Origin: Oscillospiraceae bacterium UBA6409
Lineage (GTDB): Bacteria; Bacillota; Clostridia; Oscillospirales; Oscillospiraceae
Direction: 5' to 3'
Length of the DNA stretch: 10,719 bases
NCBI GenBank assembly: GCA_002438575.1
Contig: DJPP01000002.1
Coordinates: 1-10,719, forward strand
In this document: piece by piece, positions 1 through 6,494 of the stretch
How positions within the stretch are numbered: position 1 is the first letter of the stretch
Layout: each line of letters starts with the position of its first letter
Notes under the pieces: model-generated
What the model saw: only the letters and a program-made list of their open reading frames with translations
What the model was told of the DNA's origin: nothing
Databases searched by the model: none
Position numbers and translations under genes: made by a program

Positions 1-390
1 AATAACGGCATTTACGGCATGACCGGCGGACAGCTGGCCCCCACCACGCTGGTGGGCATGAAGGCCACCACCGCCCCTAAGGGCCGCGATCCCAAGGAGC
101 ACGGCTATCCCATGCACGTGTGCGAGATACTGAACCAGCTGACAGCGCCTTATTATCTGGAGCGCACCAGCTGCAACAACCCCGCGAACGTGAACAAGAC
201 GAAGGCGGCCATCCGAAAGGCCTTCCAGAACCAGCTGGACGGCAAGGGCTTCTCGCTGGTGGAGATCGTCACCAGCTGTCCCACCAACTGGGGCATGGAG
301 CCGCTGGAGGCGCTGGGCTTTCTGGAGGAAAAGATGTTCAAGGAGTTCCCCCTGGGGGTCATCCGGTACAAGGATAAGGAGGGCGCGTGA
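1..390 (+). CDS. 2-oxoacid:ferredoxin oxidoreductase, beta subunit (3' part, cut by window start)
   Basis: Only the last 129 residues are visible; the reading frame is open from base 1 to TGA at 388-390. The product is the thiamine-diphosphate-binding beta subunit of a cytoplasmic 2-oxoacid:ferredoxin oxidoreductase, which oxidatively decarboxylates 2-oxoacids to acyl-CoA and reduces ferredoxin. The visible part starts at N-N-G-I-Y-G-M-T-G-G-Q, the conserved stretch just after the TPP/Mg site in this family, followed by A-P-T-T. S-C-P-T-N-W-G-M-E-P further on is also typical of the KorB/VorB type. The gene overlaps the gamma subunit start, so the two belong to one operon whose alpha and ferredoxin subunits would lie upstream. 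Substrate preference (2-oxoglutarate versus branched-chain 2-oxoacids) cannot be decided from this fragment. The family call is firm; a korB or vorB label would be a guess. Confidence 0.93.
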   Translation, partial: NNGIYGMTGGQLAPTTLVGMKATTAPKGRDPKEHGYPMHVCEILNQLTAPYYLERTSCNNPANVNKTKAAIRKAFQNQLDGKGFSLVEIVTSCPTNWGMEPLEALGFLEEKMFKEFPLGVIRYKDKEGA

Positions 391-935
391 TGGAACGAAA
401 TCTGATGGTCGCCGGGTTCGGCGGACAGGGCGTGATGACGCTGGGCAAGTTCCTGGCGGAGGCCACCTGTGAGAGCACCGACAAAAACGTGACGTTCTTC
501 CCCTCCTACGGCGCGGAGCAGCGGGGCGGCACCGCCAACTGCTATGTAGTCATCTCCGACGACGATATCGGCGCGCCGCTGGGCGACCAGATGGACGATC
601 TGATCGTGATGAACGACCCCAGCCTGAACAAGTTTCTCTATAAGCTGGTGCCGGGCGGAACGCTGTACATCAACAGCTCCATCGTCAAGAGCGAGATCAC
701 GCGCGCGGACATCAAGGTGGTAAAGGCGCCGGTGACGGAACTGGCGCTGGAGATGGGCAGCGCCAAGGTGCTGAACATCATCATGCTGGGCGTGTACGTG
801 GGCTATACCCAGGTGGTGCCGGAGGACGTGGTGTGGCGCACCATAGAGCACAAGCTGGGCAAAAAGCCGGCGCTGCTGCCGCTGAACCAGCAGGCCTTCG
901 AGCTGGGGCTGAGACTGGGCCGGGAGCAGCGATAA
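390..935 (+). CDS. 2-oxoacid:ferredoxin oxidoreductase, gamma subunit
   Basis: A complete 181-residue protein, the normal size for the separate gamma (catalytic domain III) subunit of KorC/VorC type. Residues 9-15 (GFGGQGV) form the glycine-rich motif that defines the family, and residues 39-51 hold S-Y-G-A-E-Q-R-G-G-T-A-N-C, also strongly conserved. The subunit contributes to CoA binding and to assembly with the alpha and beta subunits. ATG at 390 is chosen as start: AAGGAGG at 376-382 lies seven bases upstream, and the start overlaps the beta stop as TGATG, a usual sign of translational coupling. A GTG at 387 in the same frame is too close to that ribosome-binding site. No convincing terminator follows; the promoter of the next gene begins eight bases after the stop, so some read-through into 1045 is possible. 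Confidence 0.94.
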   Translation: MERNLMVAGFGGQGVMTLGKFLAEATCESTDKNVTFFPSYGAEQRGGTANCYVVISDDDIGAPLGDQMDDLIVMNDPSLNKFLYKLVPGGTLYINSSIVKSEITRADIKVVKAPVTELALEMGSAKVLNIIMLGVYVGYTQVVPEDVVWRTIEHKLGKKPALLPLNQQAFELGLRLGREQR

Positions 936-942
936 AAAGGTC

Positions 943-971
943 TTGATTTTTACCCTTTAAAGCGTTAGAAT
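943..971 (+). promoter_or_regulatory. SigA-type promoter of the B3/4 domain gene
   Basis: TTGATT at 943-948 and TAGAAT at 966-971 are separated by 17 bases, a good fit to the housekeeping consensus (4/6 and 5/6). Transcription would start near 978 and give a leader of about 65 bases containing a short GC-rich inverted repeat (CCCC at 998-1001, GGGG at 1005-1008). This makes the downstream gene an independent unit despite lying close behind the oxidoreductase operon. Confidence 0.6.
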
Positions 972-1044
972 ATGCCATCGGCAAAAATTGGCCGCCTCCC
1001 CGACGGGGGCCGCAGACACATACTTCAGACAAGGAGGAAACGCT

Positions 1045-1758
1045 GTGTACTATCAGGTATCAAAGGAATTTTTCGATAAGCTACCCAACGCCTGCTTCGG
1101 CGCGGTGGCGGTACGCGGACTAAACAACACCCACGACATTCCGGAGCTGGAGGAAATGCTGGCCGGGAATGTGGCGGAGTGTGAGGCCTATTTCACGGGC
1201 AAAAAGCCCAAGGAGACGGAGGATATCCTGCCCTACCGGGCGGCGTTCACCGCCCTGGGCATCAACCCCAACAAGTTTATGTGCTCCATCGAGGCGCTGC
1301 TGACCCGTATCGCCAAGGGCAAGGGCTTCCCCCACATCAACGCCGCCGTAGATCTGGGCAACGCCGTGTCCATCAAGCACCGGCTGCCCATGGGCGCTCA
1401 CGACCTGGACACCATCGCGGACGGACTGGATGTCCGGCTGGCGGAGGAGGGCGACACGTTCATCCCCTTCGGCTCCACCGAGGAGGAGACGCCGGACGTG
1501 GGCGAGGCGGTATACGCCTGCGGCCACGAGATACGGACCCGGCGGTGGACCTGGCGGCAGTCCGAGCGCGGCAAGATCACCGAGGACACCAAGGCCATCC
1601 TGTTCCCCATCGATGGCTTCTCCGATGTGAACGCGGCGGAGGTACAGGCGGCGGCGGACGAGCTGGTGGCGCTGCTGAAAAAGTACTTCGGCGAGGGACT
1701 GGAGATCGAGACCGGTACCGTGACGAAGGAGCAGCCGCGGTTCGAATTTTTCAAATAG
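1045..1758 (+). CDS. Solo B3/4 domain protein (PheRS beta editing-domain homologue)
   Basis: A 237-residue cytoplasmic protein resembling the stand-alone B3/4 domain family (COG3382), related to the editing domain of phenylalanyl-tRNA synthetase beta. Recognisable parts are F-G-A-V-A-V-R-G-L at 18-26, Y-R-A-A-F at 64-68 with I-N-P-N-K at 73-77, and the core from S-I-E-A-L-L (81-86) through F-P-H-I-N-A-A-V-D-L-G-N-A-V-S (95-109) to P-M-G-A-H-D-L-D (115-122). In the synthetase this domain hydrolyses Tyr-tRNA(Phe); solo members may act in trans on mischarged tRNA or another aminoacyl substrate, but that is inference. GTG at 1045 is the start because AAGGAGG at 1031-1037 is seven bases upstream. 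A TTG at 988 would extend the frame but lies within the predicted leader and has no ribosome-binding site. The gene has its own promoter (943-971) and ends in a terminator. Confidence 0.85.
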   Translation: MYYQVSKEFFDKLPNACFGAVAVRGLNNTHDIPELEEMLAGNVAECEAYFTGKKPKETEDILPYRAAFTALGINPNKFMCSIEALLTRIAKGKGFPHINAAVDLGNAVSIKHRLPMGAHDLDTIADGLDVRLAEEGDTFIPFGSTEEETPDVGEAVYACGHEIRTRRWTWRQSERGKITEDTKAILFPIDGFSDVNAAEVQAAADELVALLKKYFGEGLEIETGTVTKEQPRFEFFK

Positions 1759-1760
1759 GC

Positions 1761-1793
1761 AAAAAAGAAACGCCTACGGGCGTTTCTTTTTTT
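1761..1793. terminator. Bidirectional intrinsic terminator between B3/4 gene and lysR 1
   Basis: GAAACGCC (1767-1774) and GGCGTTTC (1779-1786) form an 8-bp stem with loop TACG. It is flanked by six A on the left and seven T on the right, so it can end transcription on both strands. It lies 2 bases beyond each of two convergent stop codons (TAG at 1756-1758, minus-strand TAA at 1796-1798). Confidence 0.9.
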
Positions 1794-1795
1794 GC

Positions 1796-2671
1796 TTATT
1801 GGTCCGCGTCGGCGGCGGCGCGGAGAGCGCGGAGGAAAGAACGGGCCACCGCATCGCCCTTGATGCCGGGACGCAGGGCCACGCCCAGCTCGCGGCAGCA
1901 GGGCGGATCCATGGTGCGGACGGTCAGGTCCTGGCGGGCGTAATAGTCCAGCTCCAGCCGGGAAAAGACGGTGCTGCCCAATCCGGCGGCCACGGCGGCC
2001 AGGACAGAACGGTTGTTCATACGGTCATCGGTATAGACGGGCTCCACGCCGGCACGGGTGAACACGCGGGTGGTGTCGGTGTTGGTGCCGTAGTCGGGGA
2101 TGATAACAGCACGACCGGAAAACCAGGTCACGGGCACGGGGTCCGGCACATCGCTGTCCGGCGGCAGGACGGCCAGGAAGGGATCGTCACAGAGCTTGAT
2201 CCAGTCCATATCCGTGCCGGTGAAGCGCTTGTCGGTGACGCCCAGCTCCACACTGCCGTCGCGGAGCCAGTTGTCCACCTGCATGGGGCTGCCGGAGATG
2301 ACGCTGACGGTGATCTGGGGATACTCGGCCTTCAGCGACGCCACAGCCCGGGGCACCCAGCGGGTGGAGACGGTATCCAGCGCCGCCAGGCGCAGGGTGG
2401 CCTGCTGGGCACGCTTGCAGGCGTTGATCTCGCCGTTCAGGGCGTCGTAGACCTGCAGCAGCCGGTGGATCTTCGGCATGAGGGTCTTACCCGTCTCGCT
2501 GAGGCGGACACCGCTGTAGCTGCGGTCCAGCAGGCGCAGGCCGATCTCGTTTTCCAGGCTGTTCATCATGTAGGTCAATCCCGCCTGGGAATAGCCCAGC
2601 GTCTCCGCGGCGCGGGAGAAGCTGCCGGCCTCCTGAATGACGGCCAGGGCCTGTAATTTTTGGATATCCAT
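1796..2671 (-). CDS. LysR-family transcriptional regulator 1
   Basis: A 291-residue cytoplasmic DNA-binding protein of normal LysR length. The N-terminal winged helix-turn-helix covers about residues 3-60, with the signature A-G-S-F-S-R-A-A-E-T-L-G-Y-S at 15-28 and L-E-N-E-I-G at 39-44. The remainder (about 90-290) is the periplasmic-binding-like effector domain, including A-A-L-D-T-V and V-E-L-G-V-T-D. ATG at 2671 is preceded by AGGTGG seven bases upstream, and L-Q-A-L after the start is where LysR proteins begin; longer in-frame starts would place promoter DNA inside the gene. It is divergent from the FecCD transporter operon across 199 bases, the classic layout of a LysR protein with its target. 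The co-inducer is unknown. It resembles the second LysR protein at 7678-8556 in the DNA-binding domain. Confidence 0.93.
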   Translation of the reverse strand: MDIQKLQALAVIQEAGSFSRAAETLGYSQAGLTYMMNSLENEIGLRLLDRSYSGVRLSETGKTLMPKIHRLLQVYDALNGEINACKRAQQATLRLAALDTVSTRWVPRAVASLKAEYPQITVSVISGSPMQVDNWLRDGSVELGVTDKRFTGTDMDWIKLCDDPFLAVLPPDSDVPDPVPVTWFSGRAVIIPDYGTNTDTTRVFTRAGVEPVYTDDRMNNRSVLAAVAAGLGSTVFSRLELDYYARQDLTVRTMDPPCCRELGVALRPGIKGDAVARSFLRALRAAADADQ

Positions 2672-2705
2672 CGCGGCACCACCTATAAAGAAATATGATA
2701 GGTAT

Positions 2706-2734
2706 ACTATGGCGCAGGCGCGGCGGTTTGTCAA
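2706..2734 (-). promoter_or_regulatory. Promoter of lysR 1
   Basis: On the minus strand a perfect TTGACA (forward 2729-2734) and CATAGT (forward 2706-2711) are separated by 17 bases. The -10 keeps the key A at position 2 and T at position 6. The inverted repeat ATAG-N5-CTAT at 2698-2710 overlaps the -10 and the start region, a position that would allow autorepression, but its spacing differs from the usual T-N11-A LysR box. Confidence 0.55.
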
Positions 2735-2794
2735 GGGCGGCCGTGCCGTTTTTGCCGGACGAATTCGGCGGGAAATATGAAACAGCGGCATAGT

Positions 2795-2817
2795 CGGAAC
2801 CCCCTACCCGGGTTGCG
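2795..2817. promoter_or_regulatory. Candidate operator over the -35 of the transporter operon
   Basis: CGGAACCC (2795-2802) and GGGTTGCG (2810-2817) form an inverted repeat with 7 of 8 positions complementary and a 7-base spacer. The right arm covers most of the predicted -35 of the transporter promoter. Its position in the divergent lysR/transporter region suggests a regulator site, possibly for LysR 1. No experimental motif is known to me that matches it. Confidence 0.3.
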
Positions 2818-2841
2818 CCGTGGTGAAAATTGAGGTATGAT
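2813..2841 (+). promoter_or_regulatory. Promoter of the FecCD transporter operon
   Basis: TTGCGC (2813-2818) and TATGAT (2836-2841) are separated by 17 bases. The -10 is strong (5/6) and the -35 weak (TTG then mismatches), which fits a promoter needing an activator such as the divergent LysR protein. GTAT-G-ATAC (2835-2843) and CATATATG (2846-2853) are small palindromes at and just after the -10. No Fur-like box or cobalamin riboswitch core was recognised here. Confidence 0.5.
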
Positions 2842-2870
2842 ACACCATATATGATCGCGGGAGGCAGGAC

Positions 2871-3926
2871 ATGGGCGCTGACGGGACACGGAAAACGAAA
2901 ATAGCGGTGATCGCGGCGCTGGCTGCGGCGGTGGTGCTGCTGGCCCTGCTGGAGCTGCTGGCGGGGTCCTCCGGGATGTCGGTGCGGCAGTGCGTTTCGG
3001 CGCTGTTCGGCAGCGGGGACAGCGCGGCGGTGCGGATCATGCGGCACATCCGTCTGCCGCGGCTGCTGGCCGCCGTCATCGCCGGGGCGGGATTATCCGT
3101 ATCCGGGCTTATCATGCAGACGGTGCTGGGCAATCCCATGGCCTCCCCCGCCACGCTGGGCGTGTCCAACGCGGCGGTATTCGGCGCGAACCTGTCCATC
3201 ATCGCACTGTCGGGCGGGTTTCTGTCCACCGGAAACAACCTGACCAGCTATACGGCGGGAGCTGACCCCTTTGCCACGTCGGCGCTGGCGTTCGTGTTTG
3301 CGGCGGGCTCCGTGCTGGTGGTGCTGGGACTGTGCCGGCTGCGGGACTTCTCCCCCAACGTGGTGGTGCTGGCGGGTATCGCGCTGGGCTCCGTGTGGAC
3401 GGCGGCCACCACGATCTTGCAGTTCTACGCTACGGATGTGGGACTGTCCGCCGCGGTGATCTGGAGCTTCGGCGATCTGGGCCGCGCCACGTACCGGGCC
3501 GACTGGATCATGCTGGCGGTGACGGCGGCGGGGATCGCGGTCTTTGCGGCGCTGGCCTGGCGGTACAACGCGCTGCTCAGCGGCGGGGACGCCGCGGGCA
3601 GCATGGGCGTGAACGTAGCGCTGCTGCGGTGGGTCTCCCTGCTGCTGGCCTCGCTCATCACGGCGGTGTGCGTATCCTTCCTGGGCATGATCGGCTTTGT
3701 GGGCATTATCTGTCCCCATGCGGTCAAGCGGCTGGTGGGCCACGACCACCGGTGGGCACTTCCGGCGGCGGCCCTGTGCGGCGGCGCGCTGCTGCTGGCG
3801 GCGGACGCGGCGAGCCGCAGCATCGGCAGCGGCTCGGCCCTGCCGGTGGGGGCCATCACCTCCCTGCTGGGCGCGCCGTTTTTCCTGGCGCTGATCTTTG
3901 GGAAAAAGGAGGGCGGCGTATGCTGA
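2871..3926 (+). CDS. FecCD/BtuC-family ABC transporter permease
   Basis: A 351-residue integral membrane protein of the FecCD family, the permease of type II importers for ferric siderophores, haem, cobalamin and some oxyanions. Hydrophobic segments occur throughout, consistent with the family's ten helices; the first is about residues 11-31. Diagnostic motifs are R-L-P-R (61-64), then G-A-G-L-S-V-S-G (72-79) leading to G-N-P-M-A-S-P-A-T-L-G-V (87-98), G-F-V-G-I-I-C-P-H (275-283) with R-L-V-G-H-D-H (287-293) forming the coupling helix to the ATPase, and L-P-V-G-A-I-T-S-L-L-G-A-P-F-F (324-338). The start has GGGAGG (2859-2864) six bases upstream. Only one permease gene is present, so a homodimer is expected, as in BtuC. 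The 3' end overlaps the ATPase by seven bases. Substrate cannot be read from the sequence. Confidence 0.95.
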   Translation: MGADGTRKTKIAVIAALAAAVVLLALLELLAGSSGMSVRQCVSALFGSGDSAAVRIMRHIRLPRLLAAVIAGAGLSVSGLIMQTVLGNPMASPATLGVSNAAVFGANLSIIALSGGFLSTGNNLTSYTAGADPFATSALAFVFAAGSVLVVLGLCRLRDFSPNVVVLAGIALGSVWTAATTILQFYATDVGLSAAVIWSFGDLGRATYRADWIMLAVTAAGIAVFAALAWRYNALLSGGDAAGSMGVNVALLRWVSLLLASLITAVCVSFLGMIGFVGIICPHAVKRLVGHDHRWALPAAALCGGALLLAADAASRSIGSGSALPVGAITSLLGAPFFLALIFGKKEGGVC

Positions 3927-4690
3927 AGGTGGAACACGTGACCTTCCGCTATGAACGGCGGGGCGCGCCGGTGCTGCGGGACGCCAGTCTGTCACTGGAG
4001 GCGGGACAGGTGGGCGTGCTGCTGGGCCGCAACGGCTGCGGCAAGACCACACTGCTGAAAACGACGCTCGGGCTGTGTACACCGGAGCAGGGGCAGGTCC
4101 GCTTTGACGGACAGGCGCTGGACACCATGAAGCGGCGGCAGCGGGCCCAGATGGCGGCCTATGTGCCCCAGGAGCTGCACTTCGGCGCGCTGCGGGTATA
4201 CGACGCGGTGCTGGCCGGACGGGTGAGCCGCTTCGGCATACAGCCCGGTGCGGCGGACCGCGCGGCAGCGGAGGCCGCGCTGGCGGACATGGACCTGACG
4301 GCGCTGGCGGAACGGAGCGTACAGACGCTGTCCGGCGGCGAGAGGCAGAAGGTGGCCATCGCCCGGGCGCTGGCCCAGGAGCCGAAGCTGCTGGTGTTCG
4401 ACGAGCCCACAGGCAACCTGGACGTGGCCAACGAGCAGCGGATCCTGCGGCAGGCACGGCGGCTGGCCCGGACACGAGGCATGACGGTGCTGTGCACCCT
4501 GCACGACCTGAACCAGGCCATGGCCTACGGCGACAGACTGTTCCTCATGCGGGACGGGCAGGTGCGGTACGCCGGAAACGGAGACATACTGACTCCGGAG
4601 ACGGTGTGGGATATATTCGGCGCGCGGGTACGCGCGGCAGAGATAGACGGACAGAAAATACTGATAGGAGTAAACGAAGATGAAGGCTAA
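3920..4690 (+). CDS. ABC transporter ATPase, FecE/BtuD type
   Basis: A 256-residue cytoplasmic ATPase that powers the adjoining FecCD permease. Visible motifs are Walker A G-R-N-G-C-G-K-T-T (36-44), Q-loop Gln84 in V-P-Q-E, signature L-S-G-G-E-R-Q (137-143), Walker B L-L-V-F-D-E (157-162) followed by the D-loop Asp168, and the switch His195 in T-L-H-D-L-N. All catalytic residues are intact. ATG at 3920 is the start: AAGGAGG (3906-3912) precedes it by seven bases and the first residues M-L-K-V-E-H-V-T-F-R-Y are a normal ABC N-terminus. The frame stays open far upstream inside the permease gene, which is a GC-rich artefact. It overlaps the permease end by seven bases and the binding-protein start by eleven, so the three are translationally coupled. 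Confidence 0.96.
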   Translation: MLKVEHVTFRYERRGAPVLRDASLSLEAGQVGVLLGRNGCGKTTLLKTTLGLCTPEQGQVRFDGQALDTMKRRQRAQMAAYVPQELHFGALRVYDAVLAGRVSRFGIQPGAADRAAAEAALADMDLTALAERSVQTLSGGERQKVAIARALAQEPKLLVFDEPTGNLDVANEQRILRQARRLARTRGMTVLCTLHDLNQAMAYGDRLFLMRDGQVRYAGNGDILTPETVWDIFGARVRAAEIDGQKILIGVNEDEG

Positions 4691-5849
4691 GAGAGTTTTG
4701 GCACTGGTGCTGGCGCTGATGATGACCCTGACGCTGTTCGGCTGCGGCGAGAAGCCTGTGGAGGATAACGCAGACGACGCACCGGAAGCCGTGACGGTAA
4801 CGGACATGATCGGCCGCCAGGTAGAGATCGTACCGGGCAGCTATCAGCGGGTGGTGTGCATCGGCGCGGGCGCGCTGCGGCTGTACAGCTATGTGGGCGA
4901 CGTGGGCCTGCTGTGCGGCGTGGAGGACATCGACAACACCACGCTGGAGGATCGTCCCAAGATGTTCGACGGTGTGGCGCGGCCCTATGTGATGGTGTAC
5001 GGCGACACCTTCGCCGCCCTGCCCTCCTGCGGCGTGGGCGGGCCCAACGCCCAGGCGGCGGAGGCGGAGAAGATCCTGTCCTGTACGCCGGATATCATCA
5101 TCTCCGAGTATGAGGACACGGACAAGGCCGATGCCCTGCAGCAGCAGGTGGGCGTTCCGGTCATCACCATGCGGACCGGTGTGGACGGCGTGTTCAGCGA
5201 GGATTTCAGCGGCTCCATCACCCTGCTGGGTCAGGTGTTCGGCAAGGAGACACGCGCTTCGGAGCTGCTGGCCTTTGTCAGCGCGGAGACGGCGGACATC
5301 CAGGCCCGGACGGCGGATATCGCCGAGGACAGCAAGCCGGCGGTGTACATCTGCGGGCTGGGCAACTGGGGCACCACCAACCACCTGATGACCATAGAGA
5401 ACTACAGCACCTTCGCCGTGGCGAACATCAAGAACGCCGTCAGCGGGCTGGGCGCCAAGGGCGTACAGCCCATCGAGGCCGAGAAGTTCACCGCCCTGGG
5501 GCCGGACATGGATATCATGCTCATCGACGCGGCGGCGGTGAAGAACATCAAGCCCCTGTACGCGGAGGACAGCGGTCTGTTTGACAGCTGCAAGGCGTGG
5601 CAGGAGGGCAAGGTGTATCTGGAGATGGCGTACAATGCCTACTACACCAACTATGAGATCGCGCTGGCCAACGCCTGGTTCGCCGCCAAGTGCGCCTATC
5701 CGGAGCAGTTCACGGATATCGACATGACTGAGAAGCTCAATGAGATCACCGGCGCGTTCCTGGGCAAGGGCATTGCGGAGGAGATCTATCGGATGCCCAA
5801 CAGCTTCGGCGGCTATCAGCAGATCGACACGGCCACGTTCTTCAGCTGA
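4680..5849 (+). CDS. ABC transporter substrate-binding lipoprotein, FecB/BtuF-like
   Basis: A 389-residue lipoprotein that captures ligand outside the cell for the adjoining permease and ATPase. It starts with a basic N-terminus (MKAKR), a hydrophobic stretch (6-21) and lipobox L-F-G-C with Cys22 as the lipidation and cleavage site. The mature protein fits the helical-backbone binding fold of iron-chelate and cobalamin transporters: V-T-V-T-D-M-I-G-R-Q-V-E-I near the start, then V-V-C-I-G-A-G-A-L-R, then T-P-D-I-I-I-S closing the first lobe. The second lobe includes a Gly/Trp/Asn-rich stretch (G-L-G-N-W-G-T-T-N-H) that may border the ligand pocket. AGGAG (4666-4670) is nine bases before the start. 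Cobalamin, a ferric or other metal chelate, or molybdate/tungstate (as for the FecCD-type MolBCA system) are all possible. Confidence 0.92.
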   Translation: MKAKRVLALVLALMMTLTLFGCGEKPVEDNADDAPEAVTVTDMIGRQVEIVPGSYQRVVCIGAGALRLYSYVGDVGLLCGVEDIDNTTLEDRPKMFDGVARPYVMVYGDTFAALPSCGVGGPNAQAAEAEKILSCTPDIIISEYEDTDKADALQQQVGVPVITMRTGVDGVFSEDFSGSITLLGQVFGKETRASELLAFVSAETADIQARTADIAEDSKPAVYICGLGNWGTTNHLMTIENYSTFAVANIKNAVSGLGAKGVQPIEAEKFTALGPDMDIMLIDAAAVKNIKPLYAEDSGLFDSCKAWQEGKVYLEMAYNAYYTNYEIALANAWFAAKCAYPEQFTDIDMTEKLNEITGAFLGKGIAEEIYRMPNSFGGYQQIDTATFFS

Positions 5850-5859
5850 GGGCGGCGGC

Positions 5860-6459
5860 ATGATCGATAAGCGGGATGTACAGGCGTTCTTTGACCGGCT
5901 GGCACCGGACTGGGACGCGGGCATGGTGCGGAATGAGGCGATCATCGCACGGATACTGGACAACGCCGGGGTATGCGAGGGCTGCACGGTGCTGGACGTG
6001 GCCTGCGGCACCGGCGTACTGTTCGGCGACTATGTAAAGCGCGGCGCGGCGCGGGTGACGGCCGTCGACCTGTCGCCGGAGATGGCGGCGCGGGCGGCGG
6101 AAAAGGCCGCCGGGACGCAGATCACGGTGGTATGCGGCGATGTGGAGAACAGCGCCGATGTGCGGGAAAGCGGGCCCTATGACGTGGTAATGGTCTACAA
6201 CGCCTTCCCGCACTTTCCTGATCCGGCGGGGCTGATCCGGACGCTGGCAGAGCTGGTCCGGCCCGGCGGGCGGCTGTCCATCGCCCACGGCATGAGCCGG
6301 GCGGCGCTGGACGCCCACCACAGCGGCAGCGCGAAGCCGGTGTCCCTGGGTCTGCTGCATGAGGACGAGGTCCGGGCGCTGATGGCGCCGTATCTGGACG
6401 TGGATGTGGTGATCTCCGACGGGGAGATGTATCAGGTCTGCGGAAGAAAACGAGCATAA
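5860..6459 (+). CDS. Class I SAM-dependent methyltransferase, last gene of the transporter operon
   Basis: A 199-residue cytoplasmic methyltransferase of the type 11 (Rossmann) class. Motif I V-L-D-V-A-C-G-T-G is at 44-52 and the acidic residue ending beta 2 is Asp70 in A-V-D-L-S. The post-I acidic site is C-G-D-V-E-N (92-97), and motif IV is Y-D-V-V-M-V-Y-N-A-F-P-H-F-P (107-120). R-P-G-G-R-L-S-I-A-H-G-M-S-R follows. N-A-F-P-H-F is, from memory, characteristic of a subfamily often found beside FecCD transporters, with no assigned substrate known to me. ATG at 5860 has GAGGG (5848-5852) seven bases upstream; the gap from the binding-protein stop is ten bases, so it belongs to the operon. It may modify the imported ligand, a metal chelator or a cofactor; that is inference. 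A strong terminator follows directly. Confidence 0.9.
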   Translation: MIDKRDVQAFFDRLAPDWDAGMVRNEAIIARILDNAGVCEGCTVLDVACGTGVLFGDYVKRGAARVTAVDLSPEMAARAAEKAAGTQITVVCGDVENSADVRESGPYDVVMVYNAFPHFPDPAGLIRTLAELVRPGGRLSIAHGMSRAALDAHHSGSAKPVSLGLLHEDEVRALMAPYLDVDVVISDGEMYQVCGRKRA

Positions 6460-6460
6460 A

Positions 6461-6494
6461 AAAACAGCCCCGGCTGCGGCCGGGGCTGTTTTTT
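6461..6494. terminator. Bidirectional terminator between methyltransferase and acyl kinase
   Basis: An 11-bp GC-rich stem (6464-6474 with 6479-6489, loop TGCG) is flanked by A on the left and a T-run at 6489-6494 on the right. It ends the transporter operon on the plus strand and the acyl kinase gene on the minus strand, whose stop codon overlaps its edge at 6493-6495. Confidence 0.93.

Noticed and set aside
153..851. 232-codon minus-strand open frame opposite the oxidoreductase genes
   Set aside because: Shadow of two well-supported genes in GC-rich DNA; His/Arg/Ala-rich translation with no family resemblance.
933..952. TAAAAA/TTTTTA inverted repeat after the gamma subunit as a terminator
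   Set aside because: Stem is only A-T pairs with no GC core or proper U-tract; it overlaps the next promoter instead.
988..1044. TTG start extending the B3/4 protein by 19 residues
   Set aside because: Falls in the predicted leader with no ribosome-binding site; GTG at 1045 has AAGGAGG at ideal distance.
1799..2656. Long plus-strand open frame opposite lysR 1 (and a similar one at 7756-8670 opposite lysR 2)
   Set aside because: Antisense shadows of regulators with clear helix-turn-helix domains; the two shadows resemble each other only because the LysR genes do.
2672..2870. Cobalamin riboswitch or Fur box upstream of the importer operon
   Set aside because: Looked for because of the transporter class; no B12-box-like core or Fur-like palindrome was recognised by eye.
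3093..4475. 460-codon minus-strand open frame opposite permease and ATPase
   Set aside because: Composition is Pro/Arg/Ala-rich, it crosses two genes with intact motifs, and nothing in it looks like a protein domain.
5740..5859. Upstream in-frame start for the methyltransferase inside the binding-protein gene
   Set aside because: The extra 40 residues are Arg/Ser-rich out-of-frame coding sequence; ATG at 5860 starts with a normal methyltransferase N-terminus.
4545..6011. 488-codon minus-strand open frame opposite the binding protein
   Set aside because: Low-complexity His/Leu/Arg/Gln-rich translation, antisense to a clear lipoprotein gene; an effect of GC-rich third positions.
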